Shown here: piece after piece, positions 1 to 7,622 of the stretch
Layout: the number at the start of each line of letters is the position of its first letter
Numbering within the stretch: position 1 is the stretch's first letter
Source of the DNA: BM524 sp041554435
Lineage (GTDB): Bacteria > Bacteroidota > Bacteroidia > Bacteroidales > F082
Direction of reading: 5' to 3'
Length of the DNA stretch: 16,861 nucleotides
Assembly (NCBI GenBank): GCA_041554435.1
Contig: JBFFLX010000070.1
Span: forward strand, 1 to 16,861
Notes under the pieces: generated by a model
What the model was told of the DNA's origin: nothing
Databases searched by the model: none
What the model saw: only the letters and a program-made list of their open reading frames with translations
Made by a program: the position numbers and the translations under genes

Positions 1-483
1 AAAAAGAGGATAAATGTATTAATTGGAATTGAAGATGACATTCACGGTGCGGGTTATAATGTTAATCAAAGCAAGATAGCCATTGGTTCGGGCGGATTGA
101 CCGGAAAGGGATTCCGTCAGGGCATGCTTACACGAAATAATTTTGTTCCGGAGCAGGATACCGATTTCATTTATTGTACCGTTGGTGAAGAATGGGGTTT
201 TATGGGCTCTGCAACTCTTGTATTATTGTATGTAGCATTTCTCATGCGATTAGTATTTCTGGCCGAACGCCAAAGATCTAAATTCGGAAGGATATATGGC
301 TACGGAGTGGCATCCATATTGTTTTTCCATTTTGCTATAAATATAGGAATGACCATTGGCCTTGCCCCTGTAATTGGAATCCCTTTACCTTTCTTTAGTT
401 ATGGAGGATCTTCGCTTTGGGCTTTCACTATCCTTCTGTTTATTTTCATTAAACAAGATGCTAACCGATTGAGTGTATTATAA
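1..483 (+). CDS. rodA: RodA/FtsW-family peptidoglycan glycosyltransferase, C-terminal part (5' end outside window)
   Basis: The reading frame is open from base 1, so the start lies upstream; 160 codons are visible. The first residues include GAGYNVNQSKIAIGSGGL, followed by GKGF, and then PEQDTDFIYCTVGEEWG. These are hallmark segments of the SEDS glycosyltransferases RodA and FtsW, which polymerise lipid II into glycan strands in the inner membrane. At least three hydrophobic membrane segments follow, and the run PLPFFSYGGSS is the conserved C-terminal SEDS motif. An initiation codon near base 97 (TTG) would cut through the conserved GSGGLTGKG segment and is not the true start. RodA is preferred over FtsW because of the GAGYN-QSKIAIGSGG wording, but the N-terminal half needed to confirm this is missing. 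The gene converges on the ppiD-like gene; I see no clear terminator of its own in 484-613. Confidence 0.9.
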   Translation, partial: KKRINVLIGIEDDIHGAGYNVNQSKIAIGSGGLTGKGFRQGMLTRNNFVPEQDTDFIYCTVGEEWGFMGSATLVLLYVAFLMRLVFLAERQRSKFGRIYGYGVASILFFHFAINIGMTIGLAPVIGIPLPFFSYGGSSLWAFTILLFIFIKQDANRLSVL

Positions 484-613
484 ATTAATCCTTTATTTAT
501 TAACCAAACAGCAACTCAAAGGGTGGTACAAAGGCGCACAAAGTAGTTTTAATTTTCTTGTTGTAAATATATATTCTTAGTAGCAAAATAATCATAGCCA
601 ATAATTTAGGCAT

Positions 614-646
614 AAAAAAAGCCGTCTGGCATTAGGCTAGACGGCT
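614..646 (-). terminator. Intrinsic terminator after the ppiD-like gene
   Basis: An 11-bp stem (AGCCGTCTGGC at 620-630 pairing with GCTAGACGGCT at 636-646, one G-U pair) with a 5-nt loop. Read on the minus strand it is followed by a run of seven T (614-620), the classical form, so it ends transcription coming from the ppiD-like gene. Read on the + strand it has only a weak T-rich tail, but it could also act on read-through from rodA. Confidence 0.85.
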
Positions 647-669
647 CTTCATTATTTTGAAAAAAGGTA

Positions 670-2784
670 CTAATAAAATGTCAATCTATTATCTTCTATA
701 TCGCTAACCTTCTTTAAAGCTTTATATACAAAATCCTGATCCACTCTCTGTTTTACAGCACTCACAACTTTATTTTTTGTGAATGTATAATCTTTTGCTT
801 CTACAGCAGGAGTAAATTTGTCAATTTTCACCACAAATGCTCCACCAACACCAGCAATAGGATTAAGAGTAGTTGGCTCTGATTTGGAGAAAACTGTTCC
901 AATAACATTATTCTCACGACCAAAACCTTTAATATTTCTTGAGGAGAAGTTTATTGCTTCTACCATATCTTTCTCACCACCAACTTCAGCAACTATTTTA
1001 TCGAAATTATCGCCGTAAGCTTGAAGTTTGTTTACTAGATATTCACCTTTCTTTTCGTTTAAAACGAAATTATGTATTCTTTGTTTAATATCTTCCAATT
1101 CCGGATATCCTTCTTCATATTTAGCAGCAACTATTGCAACTAAAAATGAACCATCAAGGTCGAAAACTTCCGAAACTTCTCCTAACTCAGTATCTTCTTC
1201 AAAAGCCCATCTGATTACCTGACGTGCGTTATCAACACCGGCAATATAATGCGACATTTCATTTACTTTAGGAGCAGTACGTTTATTAAGTCTTTGTTCT
1301 TTTATTGCTTCTTCAAATTCTGCTTTAGTATGATTCTCAGATGCTAACTTACTTGCTTTGGCAAATTCATCCTGATAAGTTTGATTACTTGCCAAAACTT
1401 CTCTGTTTATTAAAGCAACTCTTACTTTCTTTGAGATATCTTTCTTACCGGTAACTTTGATAATATGGAAACCAAATGGAGATTCTGCCATTGTAACTCC
1501 ACCTTCTTTAGTTTTTATTGCTGCCTCGTTGAATGATGGAACCATAGCGCCATCAGCAAACCAACCCAGGTCGCCTGAATTTTGAGCAACTGATCCGTCA
1601 TCAGAAAATTCCTTAGCTAGTGACTCTATTTTACCAGGATTCTTTTCAACAACACTTAAAAGGCTGTCGGCAAGAAGTTTTGCCTGTAAAGCAGTTCTGG
1701 AATTATCTTCACTAGCTCTCATAGCTCCTGAATAAGCAATAAGAATATGCGATGCTTTTATGGAATCGGGGCGCATTTGAGTATTTACCAAACGTCCGAT
1801 ATGAAATGTAAAACCGGTACGATAAGGTTCGCTAACAGTTCCTATTTCTGAATTGTACATTAACGAATCAATTTGAACAGGAAGTGCACCTTCTCTATAC
1901 CATGTGCTATCGTAAGCATTATCAGAATTTGCGTTAACAAATGAAATCGGATTATTTGTTTTTACGAAGTCATCATGAATTGCTTCAATTTCTTTACTTG
2001 CAGCTCCAACATCTTCTGGTGAAGGTCTTACATCAAAAACTACATAATCGATATCGCGTGAAGCTTTTTGCTCATATCTGAATTTGTTTTTTGCATAATA
2101 ATTATTGTAATCCTCGTCGGTTAGATTAACTAAACTATCAGATACATTAGCATATTTAATTGCAACATATTCAATTTTCGCTTTATCATTATCTTCTGAG
2201 TAATATTGTTTAGCCAAACGCTCTGGAACATAATATGCTTTTGAAATCATATTATGATACTTACTCATCTTTCTGTCTTCCTTGATATAGTTTTCCAACT
2301 GTATCCATTGGGCTTTCGCCTGAGGACTCATCTTATCAAGATTTTGAAGATAATTAAGCACTGCAGCTTTATCGTAAACACCTGTTTGAGGATTAGAAAA
2401 ATACCTCTTAATAATTTCGTGAGGGTTTGGTCCCTGAACCAATTGGAAAAGTTCATCAGAAGTAACCTGAATTCCTAATTCCTCATATTGCTCACCCATA
2501 ATATACTCACGTACAAGTTGTTCCCAGGTTTGATCTCTAACACTGTAAGTTTCTTGTTGTGTAAGTCTGTCTTTTTTTTGTTGTGCTTTAGTGTTCTCAA
2601 TATTCTGATCCACCTGGCGGTTGAAATCCATTATGGTAATTTCTTCACCTTCTACGCTTCCTATGTTAACGCTTTGTCTAGGTTTACTCTTAACAAAATC
2701 ACCTAAAACAAATGCGGCAAGTGCTACTCCAATAATTATTATAAGGAGAGCTGAACGTTTTCTAATACTTCCAATTAAGGCCAT
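670..2784 (-). CDS. ppiD: PpiD/SurA-like membrane-anchored periplasmic peptidyl-prolyl isomerase chaperone
   Basis: A 704-residue protein with one N-terminal membrane anchor (about residues 11-29, SALLIIIIGVALAAFVLGDF) preceded by a short basic segment, then a large periplasmic part. The first periplasmic third (about 35-200) resembles the SurA_N chaperone domain. A parvulin (PPIC) rotamase domain lies at about 343-448, recognisable from KASHILIAY, then SGDLGWFADGAMVPSFNEA, and PFGFHIIKV. PpiD-type proteins help newly exported outer-membrane and periplasmic proteins fold. An in-frame TTG ten codons upstream (2814) is possible, but a TAnnTTTG promoter element lies on top of it (2812-2819), so the ATG at 2784 is preferred. 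The gene lies 91 bp downstream of a UPF0104 gene on the same strand, has its own promoter candidate, and is followed by a strong terminator. Confidence 0.88.
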   Translation of the reverse strand: MALIGSIRKRSALLIIIIGVALAAFVLGDFVKSKPRQSVNIGSVEGEEITIMDFNRQVDQNIENTKAQQKKDRLTQQETYSVRDQTWEQLVREYIMGEQYEELGIQVTSDELFQLVQGPNPHEIIKRYFSNPQTGVYDKAAVLNYLQNLDKMSPQAKAQWIQLENYIKEDRKMSKYHNMISKAYYVPERLAKQYYSEDNDKAKIEYVAIKYANVSDSLVNLTDEDYNNYYAKNKFRYEQKASRDIDYVVFDVRPSPEDVGAASKEIEAIHDDFVKTNNPISFVNANSDNAYDSTWYREGALPVQIDSLMYNSEIGTVSEPYRTGFTFHIGRLVNTQMRPDSIKASHILIAYSGAMRASEDNSRTALQAKLLADSLLSVVEKNPGKIESLAKEFSDDGSVAQNSGDLGWFADGAMVPSFNEAAIKTKEGGVTMAESPFGFHIIKVTGKKDISKKVRVALINREVLASNQTYQDEFAKASKLASENHTKAEFEEAIKEQRLNKRTAPKVNEMSHYIAGVDNARQVIRWAFEEDTELGEVSEVFDLDGSFLVAIVAAKYEEGYPELEDIKQRIHNFVLNEKKGEYLVNKLQAYGDNFDKIVAEVGGEKDMVEAINFSSRNIKGFGRENNVIGTVFSKSEPTTLNPIAGVGGAFVVKIDKFTPAVEAKDYTFTKNKVVSAVKQRVDQDFVYKALKKVSDIEDNRLTFY

Positions 2785-2811
2785 CTTTTTATCACGTTTT
2801 AAAATTGGGTG

Positions 2812-2819
2812 CAAATGTA
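2812..2819 (-). promoter_or_regulatory. Bacteroidota-type -7 promoter element (TAnnTTTG) for the ppiD-like gene
   Basis: On the minus strand the sequence TACATTTG matches the Bacteroidota housekeeping -7 consensus TAnnTTTG exactly, 28 bp before the ATG at 2784. A T-rich stretch lies about 20 bp further upstream where a -33 TTTG would sit, but the match there is weak. This placement argues against initiation at the TTG at 2814. Confidence 0.55.
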
Positions 2820-2875
2820 CAAATCTGTTCGAATTAATAAAAAAAAAGTTTTACCTGGCTTTTCAAGGATATTAA

Positions 2876-3931
2876 TTAATCGAAATCCTTGTTTTTACGG
2901 GCTTTCCTGAATATTCGCTTCAACCAAATAGGTAATATAATTACACCTATTACAAGGTATGGATAATAAGAAACCAGTCGCCAGAACAAAGCCAATGGAG
3001 CAAACCATGAATCATTGGGTATAAATCCACTTAGAAAATCAGAGAAAATATATTCGGCAACTCCTGATCCTCCAGGGGTTGGACTTATAAGAAGAATTAT
3101 CCACATACTTAACTGTCTACCAAAAAGTAAAAAGTGATTATATAAATTATATCCTTCATGGAAAAAAGCAACAAGCAGTACATTTACAACCCAGTATCGG
3201 GCCGTCCAGGAAACTATGGTTGCAGTAAAACTTTTAAACCAATACATAAAAGATTTATTCCTGATAGTTACCGATGTTCTGATTAGTTGGTTGGCCGATC
3301 TTCTTGCTCTCGACCTCCATCTTATCAAAATAGGAAAAAGAAAAACCCATGAAATAAACGACTTAAACAAAAATGGATTTATAAACAATGCATAAATCAA
3401 AAACACTGTGTATATAAATATAGCAATGTATCCGCCGTAAAAGGCGAAAAGTAATTCATCTATTTTAATTGATTCGGGAGGAAAAATATTATTTCCATAA
3501 ATAATATAAACCAGAGGAACTGCTAAAAGAAAAAATACCTCATCTAACATTATGGCTGTTAACACCACAGCGGTACTTTTTCCGCTGCTAATGCCTTCTT
3601 TGTACAAGAAGAAAATGGCCGGACCTGTACCTCCTACCACCGATGGGGAAATTGCTGAACTGAACTCCCACAACATTATTACATTAAACGCTTGCCCCCA
3701 AGTCAAACTGTAATCACTCAATACTATTATTCGATATATATAGGCCAAATCGCGTACAGCCATCAATACAAATGCAAGTAAAATATAAAAGAATGTTTGA
3801 TAGGTAAAGTCGATAAAAGAAAATGTTTCCTCGTTGAAAGAATTGTAAATCAGTATAATACTAACGCCCAGGCCAAATACAATTGGCCATATTATTCGCT
3901 TTGGTTTTAAACTGTTTATTATCTTATCCAA
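2876..3931 (-). CDS. UPF0104 / lysylphosphatidylglycerol-synthase-type transmembrane protein, copy 1
   Basis: A 351-residue polytopic membrane protein with about eight hydrophobic segments. Family marks are a glycine-rich GGTGPA segment (about residue 101) after SSAISPSVV, and PTPGGSGVAEYIF near residue 290; both are typical of the UPF0104/LPG_synthase_TM (flippase-like) family. The C-terminal soluble lysyl-transferase domain of true MprF proteins is absent, so a lipid-modifying enzyme cannot be claimed; a role in moving or handling an envelope lipid is an inference from the family. The start is TTG at 3931. There is no in-frame ATG between it and the upstream stop, and the next methionine lies inside the second membrane helix. 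A good TAnnTTTG promoter sits immediately upstream. A paralogue lies at 6594-7622. Confidence 0.82.
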   Translation of the reverse strand: MDKIINSLKPKRIIWPIVFGLGVSIILIYNSFNEETFSFIDFTYQTFFYILLAFVLMAVRDLAYIYRIIVLSDYSLTWGQAFNVIMLWEFSSAISPSVVGGTGPAIFFLYKEGISSGKSTAVVLTAIMLDEVFFLLAVPLVYIIYGNNIFPPESIKIDELLFAFYGGYIAIFIYTVFLIYALFINPFLFKSFISWVFLFPILIRWRSRARRSANQLIRTSVTIRNKSFMYWFKSFTATIVSWTARYWVVNVLLVAFFHEGYNLYNHFLLFGRQLSMWIILLISPTPGGSGVAEYIFSDFLSGFIPNDSWFAPLALFWRLVSYYPYLVIGVIILPIWLKRIFRKARKNKDFD

Positions 3932-3947
3932 GTTGTGGAATTTTTTG

Positions 3948-3981
3948 CAAATATACTAAATGATTGAACCTCTTCTGTCAA
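3948..3981 (-). promoter_or_regulatory. Bacteroidota-type promoter for the minus-strand UPF0104 gene
   Basis: On the minus strand TATATTTG (3948-3955) matches TAnnTTTG perfectly. TTG of TTTGACA (3979-3981) stands 23 bp upstream as a -33 element, within the 17-23 bp range known for the phylum. Predicted transcription starts only about 10 nt before the TTG codon, giving a very short leader. Confidence 0.55.
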
Positions 3982-4001
3982 ATTAAACTTTGTTAACATG
4001 T

Positions 4002-4039
4002 CATAATGGCGGTTGTTTTGCTACAAACCTGCCATTATG
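4002..4039. repeat. Imperfect dyad centred on the -12 GC of the hsp20 sigma-54-like promoter
   Basis: CATAATGGC (4002-4010) is repeated exactly in inverted orientation as GCCATTATG (4031-4039). The inner parts also pair (GGTTGT with ACAAACC, small bulges). The centre of symmetry falls between 4020 and 4021, which is the GC of the -12 element. It may be an operator, a divergent promoter pair, or (less likely) a structured RNA. Confidence 0.7.
4007..4022 (+). promoter_or_regulatory. Sigma-54-type -24/-12 promoter for hsp20
   Basis: TGGCGGTTGTTTTGCT carries GG at 4008-4009 and GC at 4020-4021 with the required 10-nt spacing, in the context TGGC...TTGC, as in the sigma-54 consensus TGGCACG-N4-TTGCW. 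The predicted transcription start is near 4033, leaving a leader of about 85 nt before the hsp20 ATG. The activator binding sites are not known; TGTCA occurs upstream at 3976-3980 and 3999-4003. Confidence 0.6.
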
Positions 4040-4051
4040 GCTGCACAGCCA
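4038..4051. repeat. 14-bp dyad near the predicted 5' end of the hsp20 transcript
   Basis: TGGCTG (4038-4043) and CAGCCA (4046-4051) are perfect inverted arms separated by CA. It lies just downstream of the predicted sigma-54 start. It could be an operator or a small 5' hairpin; no function can be assigned. Confidence 0.55.
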
Positions 4052-4118
4052 AAAAGGTATAGAAATTGAAACGACACTAATTGAAATTAAAAAAAATATA
4101 AACATAAAAATTAAAAAA

Positions 4119-4544
4119 ATGAACTTAATCAGATTTAATCAGTATCCAACATTTTGGAATATGCTAAACGACTTCGATAAAAATTCAAATTACGCTAGTA
4201 ATGCTAATAACATGAGTGCTCCATTGGTAAACGTGATAAACCAAGACAATCAATATGTCATTGAAGTTGCTGCACCGGGAATAAAAAAAGAAGATATTTC
4301 CATTAAACTGGAAAACAATAAATTAGTAATCTCTTCGGAACTTAAGAAGGAAGAAAAAAATGAGAAAAATGTAAATTATTCAATTAAAGAATTCGGATTC
4401 TCCTCATTTTCCAAAACTTTTTTCGTCCCAAAAGACATAGAAGCAGAAAAAATTAATGCCGATTACAATAATGGTGTTTTGAGTGTAAGTATCCCTAAAA
4501 AGGAAAAAGAAGCAGCACTTAGCAGAAACATAAAAGTTAAATAA
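4119..4544 (+). CDS. Small heat-shock protein, Hsp20/alpha-crystallin family
   Basis: A 141-residue ATP-independent holdase chaperone that binds unfolding proteins in the cytoplasm. The alpha-crystallin domain covers about residues 35-126, with APGIKKEDISIKLENNKLVIS, the region FGFSSFSKTFFVPKDI, and the signature NGVLSVSIPKK. A C-terminal I-x-V motif (IKV, residues 138-140), used for oligomer assembly, follows. The start is the ATG at 4119: MNLIRFNQYPTFWNML is the usual N-terminus in the family. The frame remains open upstream to 3990, but that stretch covers the promoter and an A-rich leader and has no resemblance to the family. The gene is a single-gene unit between a sigma-54-like promoter and its own terminator. 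Confidence 0.93.
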   Translation: MNLIRFNQYPTFWNMLNDFDKNSNYASNANNMSAPLVNVINQDNQYVIEVAAPGIKKEDISIKLENNKLVISSELKKEEKNEKNVNYSIKEFGFSSFSKTFFVPKDIEAEKINADYNNGVLSVSIPKKEKEAALSRNIKVK

Positions 4545-4570
4545 CACTCATAATCAAGCGATTAATAATA

Positions 4571-4619
4571 AACGTCATTGAGGGTAGATGAAAATCCCTT
4601 CAATGGCGTTTTGCTTTTT
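4571..4619 (+). terminator. Intrinsic terminator after hsp20
   Basis: AACGTCATTGAGGG (4571-4584) pairs with CCCTTCAATGGCGTT (from 4596), with one bulged base and one G-U pair. The stem is followed by TTTTGCTTTTTA. It lies 27 bp after the hsp20 stop codon. Confidence 0.8.
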
Positions 4620-4716
4620 ATACCCTGATGCGTTTGCTTCACCAACAATATTTAATACATATTAGCCCAGTATTATTATAACCAAACCCTTAATTTTCCA
4701 TAAAAACATTAATAAG

Positions 4717-4749
4717 CTTGATTTAATGAGTTGGATTATTATATTTTTG
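4717..4749 (+). promoter_or_regulatory. Bacteroidota-type promoter for the thioredoxin-like/panCD operon
   Basis: TATTTTTG (4742-4749) matches TAnnTTTG. CTTG at 4717-4720 is a one-mismatch -33 TTTG at 21 bp spacing. The predicted start near 4756 gives a leader of about 50 nt before the ATG at 4807. Confidence 0.55.
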
Positions 4750-4806
4750 CGTTTAATTATGGTTTATAATTGTAATGAATATTATTAATTAGGAACATTA
4801 ATTTAA

Positions 4807-5349
4807 ATGAAAGAAATTATTATGAGATCTTCAATATTAATAGCATCCGTTTTGTTTTTGTTTGTGAGTACATCATTTGCACAAGACTTTAACAAAAAAG
4901 TTCACGACGAAAAACTAGATACCGATGTATTAGTTGACTACGTTGATTCTACAGGATTGTATGATGGAATGTTTGGCTTATATTACAAAACACAGTATGA
5001 AGTTTATTCTCCCAAATCGAAATTTATTAAAAAGTCGAAATCGATTTTAGAGGATGGGGATTATGAAATTGTTACTGTTTTTGGAGATTGGTGTTCTGAT
5101 AGTAAATTGCAGTTGGGTCGTTTTGATAAATTGCTTGCTGAGTTATCATTTCCTAAAAACAAATACAAACATATAGCTGTCGACAGAGATAAAAAAGCCA
5201 GAGAAGTTGATGTTACAAAATACAGAATTTTGAGGGTTCCAACCTTTATAATTTATTTAAATGGTATAGAAATAGGGCGCATAACAGAAAGTCCTGACAC
5301 CACTCTTGAGAAAGATTTATACAATATTCTAAAGCAGGAAAACAAATAA
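4807..5349 (+). CDS. Secreted thioredoxin-fold protein with a single active-site cysteine
   Basis: A 180-residue protein with an N-terminal signal peptide (hydrophobic core about residues 8-20, likely cleaved after STSFA, residue 25), so it should act in the periplasm. The thioredoxin fold is shown by VTVFGDWCSDSK (about 90-100) and by RVPTFIIYLNGIEIGR, which carries the conserved cis-proline (Pro145). The active site is WCSDS: Cys96 is present but the second cysteine of CxxC is serine (Ser99), so it is monothiol. Reduction of mixed disulphides or disulphide sensing is more likely than dithiol oxidoreduction; this is inferred. The ATG at 4807 follows AGGA at 4791-4794; a second in-frame ATG at 4822 would still leave a signal peptide. 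It is the first gene of an operon, 7 bp before panC, but I see no functional link to pantothenate synthesis. Confidence 0.82.
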   Translation: MKEIIMRSSILIASVLFLFVSTSFAQDFNKKVHDEKLDTDVLVDYVDSTGLYDGMFGLYYKTQYEVYSPKSKFIKKSKSILEDGDYEIVTVFGDWCSDSKLQLGRFDKLLAELSFPKNKYKHIAVDRDKKAREVDVTKYRILRVPTFIIYLNGIEIGRITESPDTTLEKDLYNILKQENK

Positions 5350-5356
5350 ATTTTCG

Positions 5357-6232
5357 ATGAAAATATTTTCGAAAATACAGGAAACAACATCCTATATCAG
5401 GCAACAAAAAGAAACTGGTAAAACTATTGGTTTTGTCCCAACTATGGGGGCTTTGCATGAGGGTCACCTTGCTTTGATGAAAAGAGCTAAACAGGAAAAT
5501 GATCTGCTGGTAGTAAGCATTTTTGTCAACCCAATACAATTTAATAACCTATCGGATTTGGAGAAATATCCCAGAGTTTTCGATAAAGACGTAAGTTTAC
5601 TGGAAGAAATTGATACTGATATATTATTCGCACCGTCTGTAAATGAGATGTATCCCGAAGAAGTTAAAAAAGAATACGATTTTGGTGCTTTGGGCAATGT
5701 TATGGAAGGAGCTAACCGCCCCGGACATTTCAATGGTGTTGCCATAGTTGTAAGCAAATTATTCAACATAACTATTCCCGACAAAGCATATTTTGGAGAA
5801 AAGGATTTTCAGCAACTGGCAATAATAAATAAATTGGTAAAACTTGAAGATATTGATGTTGAAATTATTCCATGCGAAATAGTTAGAGAAGAAGACGGGC
5901 TTGCAATGAGTTCTCGTAATACCAGATTAACTGACGACCAACGCAAATTAGCACCTTTTATAAATGAAACACTTCAAAAGGCAAGAAAATATGCCGGCCA
6001 AAAAAGCGTTATAGAATTAAAAACTTGGGTTGAAAACGAATTCAAGGATAAAAATGAGTTCTGTTTAGAATACTTTGAGATAAGCGAATCGATTGATTTA
6101 CAGCCTATTGCAAACTGGAACGAAGCAAAGTCCGCCATGGGTTTTATAGTTGTAAACATGGGAAATATAAGGCTGATAGATAATATTAGATTATTTAATA
6201 ATTTTGCTGCTTCAAATAATGGAAATAAATAA
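5357..6232 (+). CDS. panC: Pantothenate synthetase (pantoate--beta-alanine ligase)
   Basis: PanC joins D-pantoate and beta-alanine with ATP, via pantoyl-adenylate, to form pantothenate, the CoA precursor, in the cytoplasm. The 291-residue length is typical. Visible motifs are the HIGH-type nucleotide site in FVPTMGALHEGH (residues 26-37), FVNPIQF (56-62), RPGHFNGVA (121-129), FGEKD (146-150) and the KMSKS-like MSSRN (184-188). The ATG at 5357 comes 7 bp after the upstream stop. panD follows 12 bp downstream, so PanC and its beta-alanine supplier are made from one transcript. No residues expected for activity appear to be missing. Confidence 0.97.
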   Translation: MKIFSKIQETTSYIRQQKETGKTIGFVPTMGALHEGHLALMKRAKQENDLLVVSIFVNPIQFNNLSDLEKYPRVFDKDVSLLEEIDTDILFAPSVNEMYPEEVKKEYDFGALGNVMEGANRPGHFNGVAIVVSKLFNITIPDKAYFGEKDFQQLAIINKLVKLEDIDVEIIPCEIVREEDGLAMSSRNTRLTDDQRKLAPFINETLQKARKYAGQKSVIELKTWVENEFKDKNEFCLEYFEISESIDLQPIANWNEAKSAMGFIVVNMGNIRLIDNIRLFNNFAASNNGNK

Positions 6233-6244
6233 ATACATAGGTCC

Positions 6245-6592
6245 ATGAATATTGAAATACTAAAGTCGAAAATACATAAGGCTAAAATTACTCAGTCGAA
6301 CTTGAACTATATCGGAAGTATTGGTATTGATGAGGACTTGATGGACGCAGCCAACTTAATAGAAAGCGAAAAGGTTGGCATTTACAATATTACTAATGGG
6401 GAGAGATTTGACACCTACATAATAAAAGCGGAACGCGGAAGTGGAACAATCTCTTTAAATGGTGCTGCTGCCAGAAAAGTTGCTGTTGGCGATTATATCA
6501 TTATTGTTTCATATGCAAGTATGGATTTTGAAGAAGCCAAATCTCATAAGCCAACTCTTATTTTCCCGGATGATAACAATAGAGTAAAATAA
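6245..6592 (+). CDS. panD: Aspartate 1-decarboxylase, pyruvoyl-dependent (proenzyme)
   Basis: PanD decarboxylates L-aspartate to beta-alanine for PanC. The 115-residue proenzyme shows the self-cleavage site Gly24-Ser25 (LNYIGSIGID); Ser25 becomes the pyruvoyl group. Arg54, Thr57 and Tyr58 (GERFDTYI), needed for processing and catalysis in the well-studied enzyme, sit at the same numbered positions. NGAAARKVAVGD is also typical. The start ATG at 6245 has AGG a few bases upstream. It stands directly after panC and one base before the TTG start of the next gene, so translation is probably coupled along the operon. Confidence 0.97.
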   Translation: MNIEILKSKIHKAKITQSNLNYIGSIGIDEDLMDAANLIESEKVGIYNITNGERFDTYIIKAERGSGTISLNGAAARKVAVGDYIIIVSYASMDFEEAKSHKPTLIFPDDNNRVK

Positions 6593-6593
6593 T

Positions 6594-7622
6594 TTGAAAC
6601 CAAAAATTAAAAAGCGCCTAATTCAAACCATAGAATACTTGTTTTTTCTGGGTTTGGGAATTGGTTTGTTATGGTTGAGTTTCTATAAACTGGATTATAG
6701 CGAAATAAAAAAAGATATATTAAGTGCCGACTATCATTGGCTGTTTATAGCCTTGGTTTTTGCAATATTTTCGCATATTTTCAGAGCCCTGAGATGGAAT
6801 ATGCTCATTAACGCTATGGGTTACAAAACAAGAGTTTCCACAACATTTTTTGCAGTAATGATAGGTTATCTTGCAAATACAGCCGTTCCCCGAATGGGAG
6901 AGTTTATGAGATGCGGAGTACTTGCAAAAAAAGAAAAAATACCTTTTAACTCCCTTTTTGGAACTGTAATCAGTGAAAGGCTTTTCGACCTTCTTATGCT
7001 GGCGCTGATAATGTTTTTTGTAATCATTTTTCAACTTGACAAAGTGGGAACATATGTGAGTGATATTTTTAGCCCTTTATTGAATTCATTGTTCAGCAAT
7101 ATTACCTCTATTCTAATTTTATTTGGAAGTATAATCTTATTTATTGGTATAAGTATCTGGTTTATTTGGAAAAGCCGTGAGTGGATAAAATCTTTTAGAT
7201 TATACAATAAAGTAAGAGGATTTATCGATGGTTTAATGGAAGGAATTAAAACCATAATGAAACTCGAAAAGAAATGGTTATTCATTATTTACACTCTTCT
7301 CATCTGGTTATTTTACGCAATTATGGTTTATATGCCGGTATTGATGTTGCAGGATACCGCCCATCTTAACTTTGTTGACGCATTAACAATACTGGCAATT
7401 GGAAGTTTGGGAATAGTAGCACCTGTTCCGGGTGGAATAGGAGCTTACCATTTTATAGTAAAATCTATCTTGGTTGAACTTTATTCTATAGAAGCAAATG
7501 CTGCCGGCTCCTTTGCTGCCATAACTCATGCTGGTCAAACATTACTTAATGTTGTTGTGGGTTCTTTGAGTTATTTTTACATGATGGTTATTACTAAAAA
7601 TCAAAAAACATCTAATGAATAA
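6594..7622 (+). CDS. UPF0104 / lysylphosphatidylglycerol-synthase-type transmembrane protein, copy 2
   Basis: A 342-residue membrane protein with about eight hydrophobic segments. Family marks are FRALRWNMLINAMGY (from about residue 62), GYLANTAVPRMGEFMRCGVL, and APVPGGIGAYHFIV near residue 278. As with copy 1 (2876-3931), the soluble aminoacyl-transferase domain of MprF is missing; a flippase-like or lipid-handling role is inferred from the family. The start is TTG at 6594, one base after the panD stop. No ATG is available before the second helix, and the first helix (about 13-28) requires this start. Its 3' end overlaps the next gene by 8 bp. Some related proteins function in envelope lipid or glycan export, which would fit the HldE2-type neighbour, but this is only suggestive. 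Confidence 0.83.
   Translation: MKPKIKKRLIQTIEYLFFLGLGIGLLWLSFYKLDYSEIKKDILSADYHWLFIALVFAIFSHIFRALRWNMLINAMGYKTRVSTTFFAVMIGYLANTAVPRMGEFMRCGVLAKKEKIPFNSLFGTVISERLFDLLMLALIMFFVIIFQLDKVGTYVSDIFSPLLNSLFSNITSILILFGSIILFIGISIWFIWKSREWIKSFRLYNKVRGFIDGLMEGIKTIMKLEKKWLFIIYTLLIWLFYAIMVYMPVLMLQDTAHLNFVDALTILAIGSLGIVAPVPGGIGAYHFIVKSILVELYSIEANAAGSFAAITHAGQTLLNVVVGSLSYFYMMVITKNQKTSNE

Noticed and set aside
2785..2814. TTG start ten codons upstream for the ppiD-like gene
   Set aside because: A TAnnTTTG promoter element covers this codon, so it would lie upstream of the transcript; the ATG at 2784 precedes a normal signal-anchor.
3990..4118. N-terminal extension of the hsp20 product
   Set aside because: The frame is open, but it runs through the promoter dyad and an A-rich leader and has no family resemblance; the ATG at 4119 gives the standard Hsp20 N-terminus.
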